From JBEBGV01 sp040081265 (GTDB lineage Bacteria > Acidobacteriota > Vicinamibacteria > Vicinamibacterales > UBA2999): a DNA stretch of 64,000 nt. The stretch's first letter is position 1; each line of letters begins with the position of its first letter. Below, piece after piece: positions 49,862 through 57,217 of the stretch. The notes below the pieces were generated by a model. It was given only the letters and a program-made list of their open reading frames with translations. It did not search any database and was not told the DNA's origin. The stretch is taken from positions 1 through 64,000 of the forward strand of contig JBEBGV010000009.1 of NCBI GenBank assembly GCA_040081265.1, written 5' to 3'. Position numbers and translations under genes: made by a program.

Positions 49862-51576
49862 TGCGTACCCTCGACTGGTTCATCGTCGTTGTGTACCTGG
49901 TGTGGATGGTCTGGGATGGGCTTCGCCGGACGAAGAACGTCGACGCCCTCGAAGGTTACTTCCTGGGCGGACGAAGCCTGCCGTGGTGGGCGGTCGGGCT
50001 GTCGGTCATGGCGACGCAGCTGAGCGCCATCACGATGGTCGGGACGACCGGGCAGGGCTTCAACGACGGGATGCGGTTCCTGCAGTTCTACTACGCGCTG
50101 CCCATCGCGATGATCGTGCTGTCGGTGACGCTGGTGCCGTTCTTCCACAACAGCGGCGTCTACACCGCCTACGAGTACCTCGAGCGCCGCTTCGACGCGA
50201 AGACACGCGCGTTCACCAGCCTGTTGTTCCTGGGCTCGCGCAGCATGTCGCTTGGCGTCGTGATCTCCGCGCCGGCGGTCGTGATCTCGGTCATGTTCGG
50301 GCTCAGCGTCACCCAGACCGTGCTGGTGCTGGCGCTCCCGACCGCGGTCTATACGATGTTTGGGGGTGTGCAGGCCGTGGCCTGGACCGACGTCAAGCAG
50401 ATGGTCTTCATCGTCGGGGGACTGCTTGCGGCGGTCGTCGTCCTCATCGTCGGACTGCCCGCAGACGTCAGCCTGTCGGACGCGCTCCACGTCGCCGGTT
50501 CGACGGGCAGGCTGCAGACCTTCGACTTCTCCTTTGACCTCACCAACCAGTACACGTTCTGGTCGGGGACCATCGCGGCGCTGTTCCTGTTCTGCTCGTA
50601 TTTCGGCACGGATCAGAGTCAGGTGCAGCGCTACCTGACGACGAAGTCCGTAGACGAAGCGCGCGGGTCGCTGCTGATGAGCGCCTACTGGAAGATCCCC
50701 TTGCAGGCGCTCGTGCTGCTGATCGGCGTCCTGATGTTCGTCTACTACCTGTTCACTCCGGGCCCGATGCTGTTCGACGGCAGACACGACCAGGCACTGC
50801 GTGAGGGCGCGAGGGCGACGGAGTACCAGGCTCTTCAGTCTCGGTTTACCGACGCGTCGGACCAGCGACGCGCCGCCGCGCGGGCCTTCAGCGCGGCACG
50901 CGCCGCCGGCCAGGGTGTCGACGCTGCGCAGGCGGACCTGCGCGCGCGAGATGCCGAGGTGCGTGGCGTGCGTGCCGAGGCGCAGCGCTTTGTCCGCGCG
51001 GCAACCGGCGACTCGTCGTACAACGACACCAATTACGTCTTTCCCACATTCATCACCACACAGATGCCTGTAGGCGTCGTCGGCCTGCTGATCGCCGCGA
51101 TTCTGGCGGCGGCGATGTCGACGATCGCCGGGGAGTTGTCGGCACTGTCCACGGCGTCGGTGATCGACTTCTACCGTCGCTTTCTGCGCCCTGAAGCCAG
51201 TGACGCCCACTTCCTGAGGGTGTCGCGAATCGCCACCGGATTCTGGGCCCTCTTCTCCAGTGTGGTGGCTGTCTGGGCGGCCAGCCTCGGATCGCTGATC
51301 GAGGTCGTGAACCGTTTCGGGTCGTTCTTCTACGGGTCGATTCTCGGTGTGTTCATCCTTGCGATCGGTGCGAAACGGGCGACCTCGAACGGAGCCTTCA
51401 TCGGCCTGCTGGCCGGGATGGCCTCGGTCTGGTACGCGGCCTCTTACACGCCGGTTGCCTTTCTGTGGCACAACGTCATCGGCGCCGTTGCGGTCGTCAT
51501 CGTCGGACTCCTCGTCAGCGAGATTGAACGGCAGGTTCGCGGTCCCGCTGCATCGGACGCCCGGGCGCGGGCGTGA
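49861..51576 (+). CDS. Sodium:solute symporter (SSS family)
   Basis: A 571-residue inner-membrane transporter. Start ATG 49861 (MRTLDWFIVVVYL); the longer upstream frame overlaps the micro-ORF. Marks of the family are YFLGGRSLPWWAVGLSVMATQLSA, TAVYTMFGGVQAVAWTDVKQ and AAILAAAMSTIAGELSALSTASVIDFY, with about 13 helices. Between two helices, at about residues 305-390, there is an inserted hydrophilic Ala/Arg/Glu-rich stretch with heptad-like character (a likely coiled coil). The substrate is unknown. It is flanked on both sides by overlapped single-helix peptides and followed by an asparaginase-like gene. Confidence 0.9.
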   Translation: MRTLDWFIVVVYLVWMVWDGLRRTKNVDALEGYFLGGRSLPWWAVGLSVMATQLSAITMVGTTGQGFNDGMRFLQFYYALPIAMIVLSVTLVPFFHNSGVYTAYEYLERRFDAKTRAFTSLLFLGSRSMSLGVVISAPAVVISVMFGLSVTQTVLVLALPTAVYTMFGGVQAVAWTDVKQMVFIVGGLLAAVVVLIVGLPADVSLSDALHVAGSTGRLQTFDFSFDLTNQYTFWSGTIAALFLFCSYFGTDQSQVQRYLTTKSVDEARGSLLMSAYWKIPLQALVLLIGVLMFVYYLFTPGPMLFDGRHDQALREGARATEYQALQSRFTDASDQRRAAARAFSAARAAGQGVDAAQADLRARDAEVRGVRAEAQRFVRAATGDSSYNDTNYVFPTFITTQMPVGVVGLLIAAILAAAMSTIAGELSALSTASVIDFYRRFLRPEASDAHFLRVSRIATGFWALFSSVVAVWAASLGSLIEVVNRFGSFFYGSILGVFILAIGAKRATSNGAFIGLLAGMASVWYAASYTPVAFLWHNVIGAVAVVIVGLLVSEIERQVRGPAASDARARA

Positions 51577-51662
51577 TCGGTCGCGTCTTCGTCATTGTTC
51601 TGTTGTGTGTCGTCCTCGCCTGGGCGGTGGGCGGCCTGCTGCGCGACAGCCGACGTCGATGA
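51573..51662 (+). CDS. Single-helix micro-protein (29 residues) downstream of symporter
   Basis: GTG 51573 overlaps the symporter stop (GTGA), and its stop overlaps the next start (ATGA at 51659). The peptide is one hydrophobic helix (VFVIVLLCVVLAWAVGGLL) followed by a basic tail RDSRRR, which predicts an inside C-terminus. It is not similar in sequence to the upstream micro-protein. The two coupled overlaps argue for a genuine product. Confidence 0.58.
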   Translation: MIGRVFVIVLLCVVLAWAVGGLLRDSRRR

Positions 51663-52141
51663 TCAGGGTCTTCATCACCGGCGGCACCTTCGACAAGACC
51701 TACGATGAGATTGCCGGACGCCTGTCGTTTGGCGACACCCACCTTCCTGAAATGCTTCGCCTTGGCCGGGCACGCGTTCCGGTCAGCATCCGCACCCTGA
51801 TGATGGTCGACAGCCTCGACATGAGCGAGGCCGATCGCGACGTCATCGTGACCAACTGTGCAGAGGCTGAGGAATCGCACATCGTGATTACCCACGGCAC
51901 CGACACCATGGTCGAGACAGCAGCGGCGCTGGCGGCGAGGGTCGCTGGCAAGACCGTCGTGCTGACCGGCGCGATGATTCCGTATGCGTTCGGCAGCTCC
52001 GACGGGCTGTTCAACCTCGGCAGTGCCTTGTCGTTCGTGCAGGTGCTGCCGCCGGGCGTCTACATCGCGATGAACGGCCGGCACTTCAGGTGGGACGAGG
52101 TCCGCAAGAACCGCGCCTCAGGCGTTTTCGAGGGCACGTAG
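51659..52141 (+). CDS. Asparaginase-like protein, N-terminal domain only
   Basis: A 160-residue protein starting at ATG 51659. FITGGTFDK is the first asparaginase Thr motif, ITHGTDTM the second Thr-Asp motif, and LTGAMIPYAFGSSDGLFNL the third conserved segment. Full asparaginases are about 330 residues with a second domain; here the chain ends after a NGRHFRWDEVRKN stretch. The Lys that completes the Thr-Asp-Lys triad is not obvious. Short stand-alone versions exist in other bacteria. It could be a subunit, a specialised deamidase or a binding protein. Its coupling to the symporter suggests a linked substrate. Confidence 0.75.
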   Translation: MIRVFITGGTFDKTYDEIAGRLSFGDTHLPEMLRLGRARVPVSIRTLMMVDSLDMSEADRDVIVTNCAEAEESHIVITHGTDTMVETAAALAARVAGKTVVLTGAMIPYAFGSSDGLFNLGSALSFVQVLPPGVYIAMNGRHFRWDEVRKNRASGVFEGT

Positions 52142-52157
52142 CCTCAACGGTACGTAG

Positions 52158-52178
52158 GGCGGGTCCGAAGGACCCGCC
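52158..52178. terminator. Hairpin between converging genes
   Basis: A perfect 9-base-pair stem: GGCGGGTCC and GGACCCGCC around a GAA loop. It lies 17 bases after the asparaginase-like stop and 4 bases before the end of the convergent M16 gene. There is no T tract on either side, so termination is probable but not certain. Confidence 0.6.
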
Positions 52179-52182
52179 GGCA

Positions 52183-53634
52183 TCACAATCCCAGCGCTTC
52201 CTCGACGGTCATTGTCTGTACCGGGGCGATGTTGAGGGCGCGGATGCCGGGCTCAATCGTCTTCCGATCTCCGACGATCACGATGGCGAGTCGGTTGGTG
52301 AGGATGTGGGCACGCGCGGCCGCCTGCACCTCACCGACCGTGACCGCCTGGATGTTGGCGACATACCGCGAATGGTAGTCATCGGGCAGCCCATAGATGA
52401 TCAATTCTTCCAGCCTCACCGCGAGGTCCCGAGTCGTCTCGAAGTCGGCTGGAAAGCCCAGGGCCAGATAGTTACGTGCGCGGGCGAGTTCGTCAGCGGG
52501 TACCGGCGCCGACATCGCGGTCAGCTCCTTCATGAATTCGCGCAGGGCCTCGGCGGTCTTGTCGGTCTGCACGCCAGCTGCGGCGACGAACGGTCCGGCG
52601 GACAGGCGCATGTCGAAGCGCGAGGCGGCGCCGTAGGTGTACTGATGCTCTTCGCGAAGGTTCTGGTTCAGGCGGGACGTAAACGAGCCTCCGAGGATGG
52701 CGTTGAGGACTTCGAGTGCGAAGAAATCAGGAGCGGCACGCGACACGCCGACGTTGCCGATGCGAATTTGCGACTGCGCGGCGTCAGGGTGATCGACGAT
52801 GAAGATTCGGGTCGAGGCGATCTGTGGCGCCTCGGAGACCCGGGTTCTCGCCACTGCGGCCGGTCCGGTCCAGGCTCCGAATGCCCTCTGCAACTGCGCG
52901 ACGGCGGCATCGGCTGAAATGTTGCCGACCACGACGAACCTGGAACTGGACGGCTGGTACCACTGACGGTGGAAGGCCAGGAGATCGTCCCTGGTGAGTC
53001 GGGCGACGCTCGCCTCGCTGCCTGTGGCCGACGTGCCATACCGGTGGGTCGCACCGAAGACGAGACGCTGGAACGCCAGGGGCACGATCGATTCCGGGTC
53101 GTCCCGGGCCTGAAGCAACGAGGTCAACCGCTCCCGGCGCACCCGTTCGAGGTCCGTCTCTGGAAACGTTGGCCGGATCGCGACATCGGCCATCACATTG
53201 AGGGCAGCGTCGAGGCGTGCGACTGGCACGTTGAGGCGCACGGCGCTGGCGTCGAATGAACTGGTGGCCGCGAGCGTGGCGCCCAGAAATTCGACTTCAT
53301 CGGCAATCTGCAGCGACGACCGGTTTCCTGCACCTTCGTCGAGCATGCCGGCCGTGAGGCTCGCGACACCGAACTTTCCGACCGGGTCGTCACCGCTTCC
53401 GCCGAGCACGAGCAGGTTCACCTGAACCAGCGGTACTTCGCGGGACTCGACGACCCACACCGGAATACCGTTCGAGAGCGCGCGCTTCTGGATTGACGGC
53501 ACAGTCAGGCCTGGCGCCGGACCAAGCGCCGGGGGACGGGTGCGATCCGGTCGCTCCTGGGCAACAGCACCGATGGTGGTCAATGCAACCAGCGCGGTGA
53601 TGCATGGCCACAACAGGCGTCCAGCGGTGTTCAT
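52183..53634 (-). CDS. M16 peptidase-like protein, non-catalytic subunit
   Basis: A 483-residue secreted protein: signal residues 1-25 (ALVALTTIGAVAQ). It has the paired alpha/beta domains of insulinase-family proteins, with SRFVVVGNISADAAVAQL and LNQNLREEHQYTYGAASRFD in the second domain. The HxxEH zinc motif is absent; the matching position reads LTAGMLDEGAG. It is therefore the inactive partner of the active subunit encoded directly upstream. ATG 53634 overlaps that gene's stop (ATGA), so equimolar synthesis is likely. Confidence 0.88.
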   Translation of the reverse strand: MNTAGRLLWPCITALVALTTIGAVAQERPDRTRPPALGPAPGLTVPSIQKRALSNGIPVWVVESREVPLVQVNLLVLGGSGDDPVGKFGVASLTAGMLDEGAGNRSSLQIADEVEFLGATLAATSSFDASAVRLNVPVARLDAALNVMADVAIRPTFPETDLERVRRERLTSLLQARDDPESIVPLAFQRLVFGATHRYGTSATGSEASVARLTRDDLLAFHRQWYQPSSSRFVVVGNISADAAVAQLQRAFGAWTGPAAVARTRVSEAPQIASTRIFIVDHPDAAQSQIRIGNVGVSRAAPDFFALEVLNAILGGSFTSRLNQNLREEHQYTYGAASRFDMRLSAGPFVAAAGVQTDKTAEALREFMKELTAMSAPVPADELARARNYLALGFPADFETTRDLAVRLEELIIYGLPDDYHSRYVANIQAVTVGEVQAAARAHILTNRLAIVIVGDRKTIEPGIRALNIAPVQTMTVEEALGL

Positions 53635-54995
53635 CGCCTGGCCTCCGGCTCGACGCTGAGTTCGACGCGTCTGTCGGCCGGCAGCCAGCGGAGGGCTGCC
53701 GCTTGGATGTCCGATGCCGCAAGCGAGGTGTATCGAGCGAGATCCTCGGCAAAAAAATCCGGGCCGCCGCCGGCGGCGAAGTAGGCATTCAGCTGATTCG
53801 CCTTGCCCATGTAGCTGCCGACGCGCTCCATCTGCCGATAGAACGACGCCTCGATCTGGTTGATCGCCCGCTGCAGTTCGCGGGGCTCAGGGGCGTCGCG
53901 TCGGAGGCGCGCCAGCTCTTCATCCACTGCCTGCTGAATGGTCGACAACGGCACGCCAGGCATCGCCGTGATGACGATCTGAAACGAACTGCCGAGGACA
54001 CCGGACGCCTGATAGACCGACACGTCCTGGGCCATCTGCGTGTCGTAGACGAGGCGCTTGTAGAGGCGTGAGTTCTTGCCCCCACCAAGGATCGACGAGG
54101 TGACGTCGAGCGCCGCGTCTCCCGGGGCAAACTGCCGCGGTGTGAGCCAGGCGAGGTAGAGACGTGCCAGGCGCACGCGGTCAGTGATCACCTTTCGCGT
54201 CACAGTGGTCAGCTCGACGGCCGGCGCCGCCACAGGCTCCACGGCTGCGCCACGGGGAATGTCGCCGAACCATTTCTCCACCAGTGCCCGCGTCGGCTCG
54301 AACTCGAGGTCCCCGGCGACGACCAGCGTGGCGTTGCTGGGCGCGTAGTATCGCTTGAAGAACGCGACCACATCGTCATAGCTGGCGGCCGTCAGGTCGT
54401 CCATGTAGCCGATGGTCGGCCAGCTGTAGGGATGCCCGGCAGGCCAGAGCATCGAGTCGAGTTCGAGACTGGCGAGCCCGTAGGGGCGATTCTCGTAACT
54501 CTGTCGCCGCTCGTTCTTCACCACATCGCGCTGACCATCGACGCGCGCAGGCGTCATGGCGTCGAGCAGGAAGCCCATGCGGTCGGACTCGAGGTAGAGC
54601 GCGAGTTCGAGGGCGTTGGACGGCATGTCGATGTAGTAGTTCGTGCGATCGTTGTCGGTCGTGCCGTTGTTGTTGGCGCCGACCGATTCGAGCAGGGCGT
54701 CGAACTGTCCCTCGGCGACGTGACCCGAGCCCTCGAACATCAGGTGCTCGAACAGGTGCGCGAAGCCCGTACGACCGCGCCGTTCGTTGGCGGACCCGAC
54801 GTGGTACCAGAGATTCAGCGCGACGATCGGGACGCTGCGGTCCTGATGCAGGATGACGGTCAGGCCATTGTCGAGGGTGAAGAGGCGATACGGGACCTCG
54901 AGGCGCGGGGGGACAGGAACCGGCGGCGTGGACGGGGACTGTGCCGTCAACGAAACAGCGAGCGTCAGGACGAACAGCGCAACGAGAACCTTCAT
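53631..54995 (-). CDS. M16 zinc peptidase, catalytic subunit
   Basis: A 454-residue secreted peptidase. Signal residues 1-19. The inverted zinc motif HLFEH (His80, Glu83, His84) is in GRTGFAHLFEHLMFEGSG, and the third ligand Glu lies in ELALYLESDRM about 75 residues on. The C-terminal domain has SSILGGGKNSRLYKRLV, the RY-type segment. It pairs with the non-catalytic gene immediately downstream. Relatives are periplasmic heterodimers that degrade oligopeptides. The gene is divergent from purE by 74 bases. Confidence 0.92.
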   Translation of the reverse strand: MKVLVALFVLTLAVSLTAQSPSTPPVPVPPRLEVPYRLFTLDNGLTVILHQDRSVPIVALNLWYHVGSANERRGRTGFAHLFEHLMFEGSGHVAEGQFDALLESVGANNNGTTDNDRTNYYIDMPSNALELALYLESDRMGFLLDAMTPARVDGQRDVVKNERRQSYENRPYGLASLELDSMLWPAGHPYSWPTIGYMDDLTAASYDDVVAFFKRYYAPSNATLVVAGDLEFEPTRALVEKWFGDIPRGAAVEPVAAPAVELTTVTRKVITDRVRLARLYLAWLTPRQFAPGDAALDVTSSILGGGKNSRLYKRLVYDTQMAQDVSVYQASGVLGSSFQIVITAMPGVPLSTIQQAVDEELARLRRDAPEPRELQRAINQIEASFYRQMERVGSYMGKANQLNAYFAAGGGPDFFAEDLARYTSLAASDIQAAALRWLPADRRVELSVEPEARR

Positions 54996-55056
54996 GGATG
55001 GCTCCGGCCGAGAGTGTACCCCGTCGTGAAACGTGGGTCGCGGGATTTTGGCGGGT

Positions 55057-55062
55057 TACAAT
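55057..55062 (+). promoter_or_regulatory. Possible -10 for purEK, next to the start codon
   Basis: TACAAT ending 7 bases before GTG 55070. No clear -35 lies at the usual distance. A leaderless purE message would follow if it is used. Confidence 0.35.
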
Positions 55063-55069
55063 CGCGTTC

Positions 55070-55573
55070 GTGGCCGATACCCCCGTACCTGCGGCTCCGC
55101 TGGTTGCCGTCATCATGGGATCGTCTTCCGACTGGGAGACGATGAAGCATGCCGTCGAGGTGCTCGAACGCTTCGAGATTCCACATGAGCGACACATTGT
55201 CTCGGCCCACCGCACGCCGGTGTGGATGGCCGAGTTCGCCACGGCCGCGGAGCAGCGCGGGATCGAGGTGATCATTGCCGGTGCGGGAGGGGCCGCCCAC
55301 CTGCCTGGCATGGTGGCGGCGCACTCAGTGCTTCCGGTGCTCGGCGTGCCGGTGCAGAGCGCGGCGCTCCAGGGCCTGGACTCACTGCTGTCGATCGTCC
55401 AGATGCCAGGGGGCGTGCCCGTGGCGACGCTGGCGATTGGCAAGGCCGGCAGCACCAACGCCGGTTTACTGGCGGTTTCAATTCTCTCGAACAGTCGGCC
55501 ACCGCTGCGTGCGCGCCTGCACGCGTTTCGCGAGGAGCAGACGCAACGGGTGCGTCAGGAACATCTGCCGTGA
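55070..55573 (+). CDS. purE: N5-carboxyaminoimidazole ribonucleotide mutase
   Basis: A 167-residue class I PurE that converts N5-CAIR to CAIR in purine synthesis. VIMGSSSDWETM is the substrate-phosphate loop, IVSAHRTP the conserved active-site block, and AGAGGAAHLPGMVA the third. I start at GTG 55070; longer frames upstream overlap the promoter and divergent gene. It is followed by purK with a GTGA overlap; the PurE/PurK pair and the class I motifs agree. Confidence 0.95.
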   Translation: MADTPVPAAPLVAVIMGSSSDWETMKHAVEVLERFEIPHERHIVSAHRTPVWMAEFATAAEQRGIEVIIAGAGGAAHLPGMVAAHSVLPVLGVPVQSAALQGLDSLLSIVQMPGGVPVATLAIGKAGSTNAGLLAVSILSNSRPPLRARLHAFREEQTQRVRQEHLP

Positions 55574-56706
55574 CTCGGGTGATCGGGCCGGGCGCAGCTC
55601 TCGGCGTGCTGGGAAGCGGCCAGCTCGGCCGCATGTTCGCGCTTGCGGCCCGCCGCATGGGCTACCGGGTTCACACCTTCTCGCCCGATGACGACTCGCC
55701 AACCGGGCAGACGGCAGACGTCGAGGTGACGGCGTCGTACGACGATCTCGACGCCCTGCGTGCCTTTGCCCGTAACGTGGACGTGGTGACGTTCGAGTTC
55801 GAGAACGTTCCGGCAGAGGCGGTGCGTGCGGTCGAGGAGTGCGCTCCGGTCCGGCCGTCCGGTGTGGCACTGCACACGACCCAGCAGCGGGCGCGCGAGA
55901 AGACGTTTCTCGCCGATCGCGGCTTTCCGACCACCCCGTTTGCGCGTGCGGCCACGCTCGACGAACTCCGGAGTGCCGTCGCCCAGGTTGGCACGCCCGC
56001 CGTCATCAAGACCGCAGCCTTCGGCTACGACGGCAAGGGCCAGCACAGGCTCAGCACACCCGCCGACGCCGAGCACGTCTGGAACGCGATCGGTCATCAG
56101 GAAGCGATCGTCGAACGGTTCATCAGTCTTCAGGCCGAGATTTCCGTCATTGCCGCTCGCAGCCTCGATGGCGAGGTCGTGGCCTATCAGCCGTTCGAGA
56201 ACCGCCACCACAATCACATCCTCGACGTGACGACGACCCCTGCGGCGGTGGCGCCGGCGGTGGCGACGCGTGCGCTCGAGATCGCGCGATCCCTGCTCGA
56301 AGAGCTGCGATACGTCGGAGTCCTGTGCGTGGAGTTTTTCGTGAGCACGGACGGCGAACTGATGGTGAACGAACTTGCGCCGCGGCCGCATAACTCGGGC
56401 CACCTGACCATCGACGCCGCAATCACCAGTCAGTTCGAACAGCAGGTTCGTGCGATCTGCGGCCTGTCGCTCGGTTCACCCGACATTCTCAGGCCCGCAG
56501 CCATGGCCAACCTGCTTGGCGACCTGTGGGAGCATGGGGAACCGAACTGGGCAGCCGCCTCGCGCTTTGGTGACGTCAAGCTCCATCTGTACGGCAAGGG
56601 CGAGCCGCGGCCCGGTCGCAAGATGGGACACATGACGGCATTTGGTCGCACGGCTCACGACGCGCAGGACCGCGTGATCGCAGCGCGCGACGCCCTGTTG
56701 ATCTGA
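55570..56706 (+). CDS. purK: N5-carboxyaminoimidazole ribonucleotide synthase
   Basis: A 378-residue ATP-grasp enzyme that carboxylates AIR with bicarbonate and ATP. The N-terminal ALGVLGSGQLGRMFALAARR is typical of PurK, VIKTAAFGYDGKGQ is the ATP-grasp glycine loop, VERFISLQAEISVI the hinge, and NELAPRPHNSGHLTIDA the metal and C-terminal block. GTG 55570 overlaps the purE stop (GTGA). Complete. Confidence 0.95.
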   Translation: MTRVIGPGAALGVLGSGQLGRMFALAARRMGYRVHTFSPDDDSPTGQTADVEVTASYDDLDALRAFARNVDVVTFEFENVPAEAVRAVEECAPVRPSGVALHTTQQRAREKTFLADRGFPTTPFARAATLDELRSAVAQVGTPAVIKTAAFGYDGKGQHRLSTPADAEHVWNAIGHQEAIVERFISLQAEISVIAARSLDGEVVAYQPFENRHHNHILDVTTTPAAVAPAVATRALEIARSLLEELRYVGVLCVEFFVSTDGELMVNELAPRPHNSGHLTIDAAITSQFEQQVRAICGLSLGSPDILRPAAMANLLGDLWEHGEPNWAAASRFGDVKLHLYGKGEPRPGRKMGHMTAFGRTAHDAQDRVIAARDALLI

Positions 56707-56713
56707 GGTGAAC

Positions 56714-57214
56714 ATGGCAAAGTCACAGGCAAAGGCCGGGCGCACCGCGCCTGGAGGTACGGGTATCAGCGCGAGGGACGGACACCAGATCGCTCAGGGT
56801 CTGGCCCACCTGCTGGCCGATACGTACACGCTGTATCTCAAGACCCACAACTTTCACTGGAACGTCACCGGCCCGATGTTTCAGACGCTCCACCTGATGT
56901 TCGAAACGCAGTACACCGAGCTTGCGCTTGCGGTCGACCTGATTGCCGAGCGCATACGGGCACTGGGGCAGCCGGCGCCGGCCAGCTACCGCGAGTTCGA
57001 GGAGCTGTCCACGATCCAGATTGACCGCGGGGTGCCGAAGGCCACCGAGATGATCAAGCAGTTGATCGCGGCGCACGAGGCTGTGGTCCGGACCGCACGG
57101 AGCGTGTTTCCGAGCGCCGAGCACGCCTCCGACCAGGCCACGATGGATCTGCTGACGCAGCGCATGCAGGTGCACGAGAAGACGGTGTGGATGCTTCGAG
57201 CTCTGCTCGAATAG
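56714..57214 (+). CDS. dps: Dps/ferritin-like protein
   Basis: A 166-residue four-helix protein that oxidises and stores iron and may bind DNA. LKTHNFHWNVTGPMF carries the ferroxidase His residues of Dps; the Asp and Glu follow in ALAVDLIAERIRALGQ. The N-terminal tail is short and has Lys/Arg residues that could bind DNA. ATG 56714 has GAGG at 56705-56708; a GTG at 56708 is less likely. It starts 8 bases after purK and may share its transcript, an uncommon pairing. Confidence 0.9.
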   Translation: MAKSQAKAGRTAPGGTGISARDGHQIAQGLAHLLADTYTLYLKTHNFHWNVTGPMFQTLHLMFETQYTELALAVDLIAERIRALGQPAPASYREFEELSTIQIDRGVPKATEMIKQLIAAHEAVVRTARSVFPSAEHASDQATMDLLTQRMQVHEKTVWMLRALLE

Positions 57215-57217
57215 GCA

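Noticed and set aside
49843..51471. A 542-codon open frame on the minus strand
   Set aside because: Antisense to the symporter. The translation is a low-complexity Arg/Asp/Gln/His mixture with no membrane or domain character.
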